From positions 62,001-126,000 of the forward strand of contig JBEKSY010000005.1 in the NCBI GenBank assembly GCA_049516595.1: DNA of 64,000 bases, given 5' to 3'. Each line of letters begins with the position of its first letter. Within the stretch, counting starts at the first letter, position 1. Of this stretch, positions 16,668 through 24,548 are shown in pieces. The translations under genes and the position numbers were made by a program. This DNA is from JBEKHT01 sp049516595 (GTDB lineage: Bacteria > Chloroflexota > Anaerolineae > Anaerolineales > RBG-16-64-43). The notes under the pieces were generated by a model, which ran no database searches, was not told the origin of the DNA, and saw only the letters and a program-made list of their open reading frames with translations.

Positions 16668-17486
16668 ATGACCGTCGTGCAGGCCATGGTTCTGGGCGCT
16701 GTGCAGGGATTCACCGAATTCCTGCCGGTTTCCGGCTCTGCTCACTTTGTGCTGGTTCCCTGGCTGCTAGGCTGGCAGATCCAACCCAACCCCGCTTTGG
16801 CTCTCAATGTTCTTGAGGAGATGGGAGCGCTAGTGGCCGTGGTCGGGTTCTTCTGGACGGACCTGCGTGGCTTGGTCCGCGCCGGCGTGCTGAGCCTCAC
16901 TACCCGTTCGCTGGAAGATCCCCAGGCGCGACTCGCGTGGCAGGTCGCATTGGCAACAATCCCGGCCACCTTGGCAAGCCTAGTCCTCCAGCAGACTCTC
17001 CACGAATCCCTGTCCAGTCCTCGGACCCTGGGTGGTTTCTTGCTTGCGACCGGGGCCTTCCTCTTTCTGGCCGATCACGTCGGACGCCATTCCCGATCTT
17101 TGCTCCAGGCCAGTTGGTGGGACGCGATCTTCATGGGAGTCGCCCAGGCCATTGGACTGTTGCCCGGGGTCTCGCGTTGCGGCGTGACCATGGCGACTGG
17201 CATGCTCAGTGGCCTCAGCCGGCCCACCTCTGCCCGCTTTTCCTTCTTGATGGCCGTGCCGATCCTGCTGGAGGGCGGGATCGTTGGAGCGAGGGGCCTG
17301 GCACGTCTTCCGGATCTTGCCTCCGACCTCATGATCGGTGCGGGAGGGTTCATCACCGCGGCGGTCGTTGGTTTCTTCGTCATCGGCTGGTTGCTCCGCT
17401 ACCTGGCGACCCATTCCTTGCGAGTCTTCGCCCTCTATTGTGGCGTCTTGGGTTCAATAACGATCCTGCTTTCCTTCGTGCGCTGA
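16668..17486 (+). CDS. uppP: Undecaprenyl-diphosphate phosphatase (bacitracin resistance, BacA/UppP)
   Basis: A 272-residue polytopic membrane enzyme that recycles undecaprenyl pyrophosphate for cell-wall synthesis. The two signature regions are present: GAVQGFTEFLPVSGSAH near residues 11-27, with the catalytic Glu and Ser (the second position is AH, not the usual SH), and GLLPGVSRCGVTM near residue 165 with the essential Arg. ATG 16668 has GGAGGGATC at good spacing. The last base of its stop is the first base of the next gene's ATG, so the two are coupled. The 155 nt before it, after tgt, contain no recognisable gene. Confidence 0.94.
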   Translation: MTVVQAMVLGAVQGFTEFLPVSGSAHFVLVPWLLGWQIQPNPALALNVLEEMGALVAVVGFFWTDLRGLVRAGVLSLTTRSLEDPQARLAWQVALATIPATLASLVLQQTLHESLSSPRTLGGFLLATGAFLFLADHVGRHSRSLLQASWWDAIFMGVAQAIGLLPGVSRCGVTMATGMLSGLSRPTSARFSFLMAVPILLEGGIVGARGLARLPDLASDLMIGAGGFITAAVVGFFVIGWLLRYLATHSLRVFALYCGVLGSITILLSFVR

Positions 17487-18313
17487 TGAAACCCGGTCGG
17501 CCAATGGGTTCCCCTCTACCGGTCTGGGGTCTCTCTTTCCTGGCCCCCTTGATCCTCATCTCCTGTAGGACCGCACTGGCCCCTACGGGGACGCCCACGC
17601 CCTTTCCGGTTGTTATTGCCGATCCCTCGGCGCAGGCCATTGTTGCACGGTTGCTTTCGATCAATGCAAGCGTGCGGCCAGCATCGACCTCCGTCGGACC
17701 CGGGGCCGTCCAAGCGATTCCGCAAAGTGCCCTCAATGAGGAGCTCCAGTCCGGGGAGGCGCAGCTCGCCTTTGGGCTGGGGGCCCCGCCTGAGGGGCTG
17801 TGGGCGGCCCAATTGGGTTGGGAGGGCATTCTGGTGATTGTTCGCCCAGGCAACCCGATCCGCTCGATCAGCCTTACGCAACTGGGAGAGGTCTTCTCTG
17901 GAAAGATCACAAGCTGGTCGGCGCTCGGATCTGGGGCCGGGGCCATTCACTTGGTCGGCCGGGAAAAGGGGTCGCCGGTTCGCCTCGCCTTTGACCATTC
18001 TGTCCTGGCAAACGACCTACTCAGCAGCGAGGCCTTGATGGCATCGGCCTCTTGGGCTGTCGTGCAGGCGGTCCATGAAGACCCCCTGGCAATCGGCTAC
18101 CTCCCTTGCATTGACCTGGCCTCGGGCTTGAGAGCTCTGCAGATCGATGGGGTGGCGCCGAGGGGAGAGACGATTCAGATGGGGGAATACCCGCTCAGGA
18201 TTCCAGTCGTGGCAATCGCTCGCCAGCAACCTCAGGGGACATGGGCTTCGTTTGTCGCTTGGGCGCAAGCCGAACAAGGTCAGCAGGCATTTCGTATGCT
18301 TTGCCAACCTTGA
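17486..18313 (+). CDS. Phosphate-binding-protein-like lipoprotein (PstS-type fold)
   Basis: A 275-residue exported protein. The N-terminus has a hydrophobic stretch ending LILISCRT, a lipobox whose Cys (about residue 29) would be lipidated. A linker rich in Pro and Thr is followed by a periplasmic-binding fold of the PBP-like_2/PstS type, shown by LTQLGEVFSGKITSW, a hallmark of this family, and by DPLAIGYLPCIDLASG. No permease or ATPase of a Pst system is next to it. It could be an orphan phosphate sensor or scavenger, or bind another ligand. It overlaps the uppP stop (TGATG). Confidence 0.82.
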   Translation: MKPGRPMGSPLPVWGLSFLAPLILISCRTALAPTGTPTPFPVVIADPSAQAIVARLLSINASVRPASTSVGPGAVQAIPQSALNEELQSGEAQLAFGLGAPPEGLWAAQLGWEGILVIVRPGNPIRSISLTQLGEVFSGKITSWSALGSGAGAIHLVGREKGSPVRLAFDHSVLANDLLSSEALMASASWAVVQAVHEDPLAIGYLPCIDLASGLRALQIDGVAPRGETIQMGEYPLRIPVVAIARQQPQGTWASFVAWAQAEQGQQAFRMLCQP

Positions 18314-18383
18314 CCCCTGACCGAGGCCCAAACCCCGGAAACGGGGCGGATCTTGAATCTCCGGGGGGCCTGGCGGATCCAAC

Positions 18384-19034
18384 CTAAACGAGGAATGGAT
18401 TTCCAACCCGTTCTTGCCCGACGGTTGTGACCGGCCCATGGCCGGAGAAGATCAACGTGTCGTCGGGGAGGGAGAGAATGCCGGTTTGAATGCTCTTGAG
18501 GAGTTGAGGGTAACTTCCGCCGGGCAGGTCGGTCCGGCCGATGCTGCCGGAGAAGATCACATCTCCCGAGAAGAGCCAGCCGCGTTTTCGCTCAAGGAAA
18601 CCCACATGTCCCGCGGTGTGCCCCGGCAGGGAAAGAACTTCCAGGAGCAACTGCCCACAGCGGATCCGATCTCCTGTCCCGAGAGGTTTGGGCGACACGA
18701 GGGGGGAGGTGAACTGGACGCCAAAAAGATCCGCCCCACCTTTGGCAGTCCACAGAGGCAGATCTGCTTGGCCCAGATAGGTCGGAGCAGGGAACCGTGC
18801 GATGAGTTCGGCACATCCGCCGATGTGGTCGAAATGGGCATGGGTAATCAAGATCGCGGACAGCCGCCATTCTCGGCGCTCCAGTTCCCCAGCGATGTGC
18901 TGCCCGTCCCAGGAAGGGTCAATGACAACGGCCTCGTGCTGCGCGAGATCGGCGACCAAATAGCAGTTGGTCCCGACCGGACCCAAGGTCAGAGAAATCA
19001 CTTCGGCGCCTTGGTTCGAGCCACTCGGTTTCAT
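18384..19034 (-). CDS. Metallo-beta-lactamase fold hydrolase, glyoxalase II-like
   Basis: A 216-residue soluble protein with a complete MBL zinc site: THAHFDHIGG (motif II), LPGHTAGHVGF (motif III), the bridging Asp in LFSGDVIF and the last His in FSGHGP. Length and motifs match the small glyoxalase II-like hydroxyacylglutathione hydrolase/persulfide dioxygenase-like group, but substrate cannot be assigned. Its ATG overlaps the stop of the upstream membrane-protein gene (ATGA). It converges with the phosphate-binding-like gene; the 70-nt gap holds a small CCCCG-GAAA-CGGGG hairpin without a T-run. Confidence 0.87.
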   Translation of the reverse strand: MKPSGSNQGAEVISLTLGPVGTNCYLVADLAQHEAVVIDPSWDGQHIAGELERREWRLSAILITHAHFDHIGGCAELIARFPAPTYLGQADLPLWTAKGGADLFGVQFTSPLVSPKPLGTGDRIRCGQLLLEVLSLPGHTAGHVGFLERKRGWLFSGDVIFSGSIGRTDLPGGSYPQLLKSIQTGILSLPDDTLIFSGHGPVTTVGQERVGNPFLV

Positions 19035-19666
19035 CGGCCAAACTTTCCGAGGATCCGGGGAAGCATCAGGACGCCGCTGACGATCAGCGTGGCAACTCCC
19101 AAGGCGAATTCGGCCGCCCGGGAGAGTCCCAAAGGGGCCAGAACCCGAGTCTGCAACGGCCGGGCCCAGACAGTTCGTTCCACCGCTTCTCCTCCTCCTT
19201 GAGGCACCAGCCGCAGGCGCAGGAACATGGTTGCGCTAGCCGATCCTTTGGATGCGGTCTTGATCGTCCAGGCAAAGTTGGCCCGTCCAGCTGGCGAGAG
19301 CGGCTCAGCGATCTCTCCCTCTGGGTCGACAACAATCCCGTTGCCCCGCAATTCGGCGACCACCATGCGGTTGAACCCAGGGGTCGGAGTCGGGATTTGA
19401 CCCTTCACCGGCGCGAGGGTGAGCCGGGCCGTCGCAGTCTGCCCCAGGCGAAGACCGGTCGGCCAGTGAAGGCTGAGCGCGAAGTCCACATTCGAGTCCA
19501 CGCTGCTGGGGGCCCGGGCCGAGGCAAGCGGTTCGTCCACCAGGGGAATGGACTCGCTCAAGATCGACGGGGGCCAAAGGGCCATTCCCAAAAGGAGGAC
19601 AGAGAACACGGCCAGGGTCAAGCTGACCCAGCCACCATAGGAATGACGCTCCGCTTTTTTGGACAC
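19031..19666 (-). CDS. Two-helix membrane protein with extracytoplasmic domain, unknown function
   Basis: A 211-residue protein, not recognised. It has an N-terminal membrane segment (about residues 13-32), an external beta-rich domain of about 140 residues with segments such as LRLGQTATARLTL that resemble an immunoglobulin-like or DUF11-like fold, and a C-terminal helix (about residues 185-205) near the end, so both termini should be cytoplasmic. It starts with GTG directly behind a TATAAT and overlaps the MBL gene by 4 nt, indicating a two-gene operon. A link to the cell envelope is plausible but unproven. Confidence 0.65.
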   Translation of the reverse strand: MSKKAERHSYGGWVSLTLAVFSVLLLGMALWPPSILSESIPLVDEPLASARAPSSVDSNVDFALSLHWPTGLRLGQTATARLTLAPVKGQIPTPTPGFNRMVVAELRGNGIVVDPEGEIAEPLSPAGRANFAWTIKTASKGSASATMFLRLRLVPQGGGEAVERTVWARPLQTRVLAPLGLSRAAEFALGVATLIVSGVLMLPRILGKFGR

Positions 19667-19672
19667 GGCGCA

Positions 19673-19678
19673 ATTATA
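19673..19678 (-). promoter_or_regulatory. -10 element for a leaderless GTG start
   Basis: TATAAT reads on the minus strand at 19678-19673. The GTG of the membrane-protein gene begins 6 nt later (19666), where transcription should start, so the transcript would have no leader. No good -35 is visible. Confidence 0.55.
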
Positions 19679-19809
19679 CCTTCAGGGATAGTCCGGTTTT
19701 CGCCGCGCCGTGACCTTGGGCAGAGCGCGGGTCTTCCCTTGAAACTGAGGGAACCCTGTGAGGCCATGTTCCATGCTACACTGCTCGCGGACCCTCCAGA
19801 GGAGAAACG

Positions 19810-21186
19810 ATGATCCCGTACCCGGCTGAGCCATTTCGAATCAAGATGGTTGAACCGCTGCGCCGTATCAATCGCGCTGAGCGTGAGTCCGCCCTGCGCG
19901 CCGCTGGGTACAACCTCTTTGGTCTCAAGGCGGAAGAGATTTACATCGATCTGCTCACCGACTCAGGCACGGGGGCCATGAGTGATCATCAGTGGGGATC
20001 GCTAATGATGGGCGATGAGTCCTACGCGGGTGCCCGATCCTTCTATCATCTCTCGGCGGTGATGAAAAAGATCTTCGGGTTCAGGCATTTTGTCCCCACC
20101 CATCAGGGGAGGGCCGCGGAAAACATCCTTTGCGCTGTCCTCCTCAAGCCAGGACAGCACGTCCCGAGCAACATGCATTTCGACACAACCCAGGCGAATA
20201 TCCTGGCGCGAGAGGGCATCCCCGAGAACCTGCTGATCCCGGAGGGGCAGGACCCGCAGAGTCGCCATCCCTTCAAGGGGAACTTGGATATTGCTCGATT
20301 GGAAGACTTCATCCGCCGCGTCGGCCCTGGAGAGATTCCCTTCGGCATGATCACCCTCACGAACAATGCTGGAGGCGGCCAGCCGGTGTCCCTTGAGAAC
20401 CTGCAACACGTAAGCGCGGTCTACCGCCGTCACCATATCCCTTTCTATATCGACGCGTGCCGCTACGCAGAAAATACCTACTTCATTCATGAGCGCGAGC
20501 CAGGCCAACAGGGCCGACCCCTGCCCGAGATTGCTCGAGAGATCTTTTCGCTTGCCGATGGCGCCACCATGTCGGCCAAGAAGGACGGCTTGGTGAACAT
20601 TGGCGGATTCCTGGCCCTGAACGACGATGACGTGTATGAGCGGGTTTGCAACGAGCTCATCCTGCGGGAGGGTTTCCCCACTTATGGAGGTCTGGCGGGA
20701 CGCGACCTCGACGCGATGGCGGTGGGGCTAGAGGAAGCCCTCGATGAGGAGTATTTGGCCTATCGGGTTGGCCAGATCCGCTATCTGGGTGAACGCATAA
20801 CCGAAGCCGGGGTGCCGATTGTCCAACCGCCGGGAGGGCACGCGATTTACCTCGACGCCGGCGCCTTCCTGCCACATATTCCTCCCGCTGAATTCCCCGG
20901 GCAGGCGCTCGCGATCGAGCTTTATCTGGAAGGTGGAATCCGCGGCGTGGAGGTCGGATCCACTATGTTCGCCCATCGAGACGCACGGACCGGCGAGATG
21001 CTCTACGCCCCGCTGGAGCTCGTGCGGCTCGCCCTGCCTCGCCGGGTGTACACCCAAGCCCACTTGGATTTTGTCATCGAAACAATTGCCCGTATCGTTC
21101 CGCGCCGGGCGGGCCTGCGCGGACTGCGCATGACCTATGCGCCCGCCCTGCTGCGCCATTTCACCGCGCGCTTCGAGCCTATGTGA
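19810..21186 (+). CDS. tnaA: Tryptophanase (beta-eliminating lyase; tyrosine phenol-lyase family)
   Basis: A PLP-dependent lyase of 458 residues, normal length, producing indole, pyruvate and ammonia if it is a tryptophanase. The PLP lysine is in MSAKKD (K257) and Asp215 is in YIDACRY. Tryptophanase and tyrosine phenol-lyase are close relatives. Here SNMHFDTTQ carries the tryptophanase Asp, and EVGS replaces the TPL ERG motif, so the Arg that fixes the phenol ring in TPL is missing. The end, HFTARF, is TPL-like. Tryptophanase is favoured. The start has AGAGGAG 6 nt upstream. No tnaC-like leader peptide was seen. Confidence 0.88.
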   Translation: MIPYPAEPFRIKMVEPLRRINRAERESALRAAGYNLFGLKAEEIYIDLLTDSGTGAMSDHQWGSLMMGDESYAGARSFYHLSAVMKKIFGFRHFVPTHQGRAAENILCAVLLKPGQHVPSNMHFDTTQANILAREGIPENLLIPEGQDPQSRHPFKGNLDIARLEDFIRRVGPGEIPFGMITLTNNAGGGQPVSLENLQHVSAVYRRHHIPFYIDACRYAENTYFIHEREPGQQGRPLPEIAREIFSLADGATMSAKKDGLVNIGGFLALNDDDVYERVCNELILREGFPTYGGLAGRDLDAMAVGLEEALDEEYLAYRVGQIRYLGERITEAGVPIVQPPGGHAIYLDAGAFLPHIPPAEFPGQALAIELYLEGGIRGVEVGSTMFAHRDARTGEMLYAPLELVRLALPRRVYTQAHLDFVIETIARIVPRRAGLRGLRMTYAPALLRHFTARFEPM

Positions 21187-21194
21187 AGTCCGGA

Positions 21195-21821
21195 TCATCC
21201 CGTGCCGAACTGCCGATCCCCGGCGTCGCCTAGACCCGGGACGATGTACCCCACCTCGTTCAAGTGATCGTCGACTGCGCCCAGGTAGAGGGGAACGTCA
21301 GGGTGTTGCCTTTGCATCGCGGCGATGCCCTCGGGGGAAGCGATGAGGCCGACGTACTTGATGCGCCGGACCCCCCACCTCTTTAGGATGTCCGCCGTGG
21401 CGACGGCTGACCCTCCGGTGGCCAGCATGGGGTCGAGAATCAGGCAAATGGATACCCGGGGCTCTAGAGGCAACTTGTTGTAGTACTGCACCGGTTTGAG
21501 GGTCTTCTCATCGCGGTACATGCCAATATGCCAAACCTCGGCACCCGGAAGCATTTCCCACACCCCCTCCACCATTCCTAAGCCCGCTCGCAGGATCGGG
21601 ACCAACCCGATCCTGTCAGTCACCTGCAGGCATTTGGCAATACCCATGGGAGTCGGCACCGTGATATCGTGGGTGGCGAGGTCCGCTGTGGCCTCGTAGG
21701 CCAGCAGCATGGAGATCTCGCGGATCAGCTCTCGGAACTCCTTGGGCTCTGTGGTCAGGTCGCGCAGGCGAGCGAGCTTTGAGGCGACCAGCGGGTGAGG
21801 GGAGGGGTAAATCGGTGACAT
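21195..21821 (-). CDS. upp: Uracil phosphoribosyltransferase
   Basis: The pyrimidine-salvage enzyme converting uracil and PRPP to UMP, 208 residues. The PRPP-binding loop LILDPMLATGGSA and the uracil-binding end YIVPGLGDAGDRQFGT are intact, and VPILRAGLGMVEG is typical. ATG 21821 is preferred because GAGG lies about 9 nt upstream; a GTG 9 nt earlier is possible. It converges with tnaA, with only 8 nt between the stops, so the transcripts probably overlap. Confidence 0.95.
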   Translation of the reverse strand: MSPIYPSPHPLVASKLARLRDLTTEPKEFRELIREISMLLAYEATADLATHDITVPTPMGIAKCLQVTDRIGLVPILRAGLGMVEGVWEMLPGAEVWHIGMYRDEKTLKPVQYYNKLPLEPRVSICLILDPMLATGGSAVATADILKRWGVRRIKYVGLIASPEGIAAMQRQHPDVPLYLGAVDDHLNEVGYIVPGLGDAGDRQFGTG

Positions 21822-21887
21822 GTTGTGCACCTCGCAGGGGGTGGCGCGAATCCAATTCGTTCTGCAAGGACCGAGGGCCTTTGTTGC

Positions 21888-23078
21888 CTAGGGGGACGAG
21901 AGCCCTTGCCAGCTGTCCCCTCCGTCGACTGTGCGAGCGGTCAGGTTTCCCGCGGCCGCCCAGCCGTGAAGCTCATCAACAAACATCAGATTGCTGATGC
22001 CTCCCTGGGCCTGGAGATCCTCGGGGCTCTTTGGAAGCGCGTTCTCCCAAGTAGCTCCACCATCCCCAGTGCGGATCAAGGAGGCCCGGCCCAGCGCAAT
22101 GAAGCCTCGGCTAGAGGTGGTGAATACCAAGGAGTTGATATGACCTACCATGGGCAGGCTGTCGGACGTAGCGGTCGGCCCGCGGGCGGAGGCCTGCGCC
22201 GTGAGCCGCCAGCTCTGGCCGCCATCGCTCGACCGATAGAGCCCCTTCTCCATCATGATCGTGGCCGGGCCTCCGCCGCAAAGGATCCACAGGTTTTGGG
22301 GATCCGCGGCGGCCAGCAGAGTCACCGCGCAACGGCCGCCACGGGTCGGGGCCGGCAGGAGCTTCCAGGAGGTTCCGGCGTCCAGGGAAACAGCGAGAGA
22401 GCTGTAGGGAGCGGCCTGACTGGAGGACAGAACCCAAACCGCTGAAGGAGAAAGGCTGATGACCTCACCACTTTCCCCGCTCGAGGGAGGCTGCCTGGAG
22501 GCGGGCGTCCAAAATCCGGATTGAATGTCCTCTGTCCACAGGCTGAGCGAACAAACCGCCGAAGAGCAGAGGCGAACGAGAGCCAGGGCGAGGTGGGAGA
22601 CCACGGTGAGAGACAAGACCTGGCCTTGGATCGCGACAGGGGACCAGGACAAGCCGCCGTCACGGGTTGCGAACAGGGCCGGCCCGTAGGCCCAGCCATG
22701 ATATTCATCCGCGAAAAGCAACCGCCTTACCGGTAGCTCGGTTCCGACGGCCATCGTGGCCAAGGCGGGGCCGGTTGTCCAGGAAGCGCCCCCATCGGCG
22801 CTAGACGATGCTTGCAGGTCGATCCCTCCCTGCGAGTTGGAGACGACCAAGAGCGCCCATTCATGGCTGGGATCGACAAACGAGTAATCAAGTGGAGTGA
22901 ATGCTGAAGCGCCCGTGGCAGGGGAAGCAAAGGCCGCTCTGGCCTGGCCGGGAGTTGCGCTTGGCCCGGCGCTTCCCTCGGCGGTGGGGTCGGAGGGTGT
23001 GATGATGATGGGGCCACAGCCCGCAGCAAGCATGGCGACCATGCGCAGCAGGGCAGTCAATCCAGTATCCGCTCGCAT
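21888..23078 (-). CDS. Ycf48/BNR-repeat beta-propeller lipoprotein
   Basis: A 396-residue exported protein. The signal peptide ends in the lipobox LAAGC (Cys about residue 21), followed by a Ser/Thr/Pro-rich linker and a beta-propeller built from Asp-box (BNR) repeats: SADGGASW, TRDGGLSW, SLDAGTSW, SSDGGQSW, TGDGGATW and TVDGGDSW. The DEYHGWAYG and DELHGWAAG segments between repeats are typical of the Ycf48-like/photosynthesis-assembly-factor-like propellers common in non-photosynthetic bacteria. Ligand unknown. ATG 23078 gives a standard signal peptide; GTG 23090 is an alternative. It diverges from ruvB. Confidence 0.82.
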   Translation of the reverse strand: MRADTGLTALLRMVAMLAAGCGPIIITPSDPTAEGSAGPSATPGQARAAFASPATGASAFTPLDYSFVDPSHEWALLVVSNSQGGIDLQASSSADGGASWTTGPALATMAVGTELPVRRLLFADEYHGWAYGPALFATRDGGLSWSPVAIQGQVLSLTVVSHLALALVRLCSSAVCSLSLWTEDIQSGFWTPASRQPPSSGESGEVISLSPSAVWVLSSSQAAPYSSLAVSLDAGTSWKLLPAPTRGGRCAVTLLAAADPQNLWILCGGGPATIMMEKGLYRSSDGGQSWRLTAQASARGPTATSDSLPMVGHINSLVFTTSSRGFIALGRASLIRTGDGGATWENALPKSPEDLQAQGGISNLMFVDELHGWAAAGNLTARTVDGGDSWQGLSSP

Positions 23079-23102
23079 GGGTTTCCGCACGGCAGGAAGG
23101 CT

Positions 23103-23162
23103 CCGGGGATGAGTGTCCCCGGATTATACTGGCGCATGGGCTGGTGCTGCGCGGGTTATAAT
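23103..23162. promoter_or_regulatory. Divergent promoters of the propeller lipoprotein and ruvB with a palindrome
   Basis: TATAAT occurs on the minus strand at 23128-23123 (for the lipoprotein gene) and on the plus strand at 23157-23162 (for ruvB). The ruvB ATG lies 8 nt past its -10, so the mRNA should be leaderless. CCGGGG (23103-23108) and CCCCGG (23117-23122) form a 6-bp inverted repeat at the expected minus-strand transcription start, which could be an operator or a leader hairpin. Confidence 0.55.
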
Positions 23163-23170
23163 CGTGGGAC

Positions 23171-24193
23171 ATGGCCGAAAAGCGCCCCGTTGTTTCCCCG
23201 CAATCCATTCTCGAGGATGCGCTCGATCCGGCACTGCGCCCGCGGACCTTGTCCCAAGTCGTGGGTCAGGAGCATTTGAAGGAAAACTTGGCCATTCTGA
23301 TTGGCGCCGCGCGGGAGAGGGGCGAACCCCTCGACCATGTCATGTTCTACGGCCCCCCGGGACTGGGCAAGACCACGTTCGCCCACGTCTTGGCGAACGA
23401 GATGGGTGTCGCGATCAGGGTCACCTCGGGACCCGCAATCGAGCGTGCGGGCGATCTGGCGGCGATCCTGACCAATCTCAAGCCGGCCGACGTCCTTTTT
23501 ATCGATGAGGTCCATCGACTGGGCAAGGCGATTGAGGAAGTCCTCTACCCTGCTATGGAGGACTTCGCGTTGGACATCGTTTTGGGCAAGGGGCCGAGTG
23601 CCCACTCGATCCGCCTCCGCCTGCCCCGCTTCACGGTCGTCGGGGCCACGACCCGTCTTGCCTTAGTTAGCGCCCCTCTGCGTGCCCGCTTCGGTGCCGT
23701 CTACCGTATCGATTACTACTCGGTACCCGAGGTCGTTGACATCGTTCGGCGCGCGGCCAATTTGCTGAGCGTGGGGATTGATGAGGGGGGTCTGGCGGAA
23801 ATTGCCAAGCGGGCGCGGGGGACTCCTCGGGTCGGGCTACGGCTACTGAAAAGGGTGCGGGACTACGCCCAGGTCCGCGCGAACGGTGTGGTCACAGAGC
23901 AGGTCGCCTATCAGGCTCTGGAGATGCTCAACGTCGATCCGCTCGGGCTGGATGATATTGACCGTCGAGTACTGCGCACCATCATCGAAAAGTACAGCGG
24001 AGGCCCTGTTGGGTTGGGTACTATCGCCGCCTCGATCAGCGAGGAACCCGACACCATCATGGATGTCTATGAGCCGTACCTCTTGCAGTTGGGCTTCTTG
24101 GATCGTACCCCGCAGGGTCGAGTGGCCACGCGCTTGGCCTACGAACATCTCAATCTCACGTACAACCGGGGCGAGCAACCCGACCTTCTCTGA
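23171..24193 (+). CDS. ruvB: Holliday junction branch migration helicase RuvB
   Basis: A 340-residue AAA+ motor that drives Holliday junction migration with RuvA. Visible are Walker A GPPGLGKTT (about residue 60), Walker B LFIDEVHRL, sensor 1 GATTRL, the arginine-finger region and the C-terminal winged-helix DNA-binding domain (YLLQLGFLDRTPQGR). SAPLRARFG replaces the common TSPLRDRFG. ruvA and ruvC are not adjacent. It is followed by a DUF2905 gene and queA, a grouping frequent in bacteria. The ATG immediately follows a -10 box, consistent with leaderless translation. Confidence 0.96.
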   Translation: MAEKRPVVSPQSILEDALDPALRPRTLSQVVGQEHLKENLAILIGAARERGEPLDHVMFYGPPGLGKTTFAHVLANEMGVAIRVTSGPAIERAGDLAAILTNLKPADVLFIDEVHRLGKAIEEVLYPAMEDFALDIVLGKGPSAHSIRLRLPRFTVVGATTRLALVSAPLRARFGAVYRIDYYSVPEVVDIVRRAANLLSVGIDEGGLAEIAKRARGTPRVGLRLLKRVRDYAQVRANGVVTEQVAYQALEMLNVDPLGLDDIDRRVLRTIIEKYSGGPVGLGTIAASISEEPDTIMDVYEPYLLQLGFLDRTPQGRVATRLAYEHLNLTYNRGEQPDLL

Positions 24194-24268
24194 CCCGGCC
24201 CTCCCCCGGAAGACCCGGGACCTGGGCACGGGATTCCTTTTCGCTGTCAAAGTGGGAACGCGAATGCG

Positions 24269-24502
24269 ATGTTGGATCTCAGCGGTGTGGGACGGGTCCT
24301 GCTGCTGCTCGGACTAAGCATCGCCGGGTTGGGCGGGCTGATCTGGCTGTTAGGCAGGGTGGGTCTTCCCCTGGGACATCTTCCTGGTGATCTCCGCATT
24401 GAGACGTCGGGTTTCTCCTGCTTCCTTCCCCTGGCGAGCGCGATCCTTCTCAGCTTGATCCTGACCTTGCTCCTGAATCTCATCCTGCGCATTCGCCGCT
24501 AG
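24269..24502 (+). CDS. DUF2905 small membrane protein
   Basis: A 77-residue protein with two hydrophobic segments (about residues 7-29 and 50-70) separated by LPLGHLPGDLRIE, the conserved loop of DUF2905. Members are small inner-membrane proteins of unknown function that often sit between ruvB and queA, as here. Start ATG 24269 is assigned by family-like N-terminus; there is only a weak GGGAA upstream. Confidence 0.85.
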   Translation: MLDLSGVGRVLLLLGLSIAGLGGLIWLLGRVGLPLGHLPGDLRIETSGFSCFLPLASAILLSLILTLLLNLILRIRR

Positions 24503-24548
24503 CCGGGCAGGAAGAGGCGTCTGGTCCCAGCCGTTAGCGGCCAAGGCC

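Noticed and set aside
16937..17485. In-frame upstream extension of the phosphate-binding-like gene
   Set aside because: It overlaps uppP in another frame and reads as non-protein-like; the lipoprotein signal begins at 17486.
18333..18346. CCCCG-GAAA-CGGGG hairpin between convergent genes as a terminator
   Set aside because: The stem is only 5 bp and no T-run follows on either strand.
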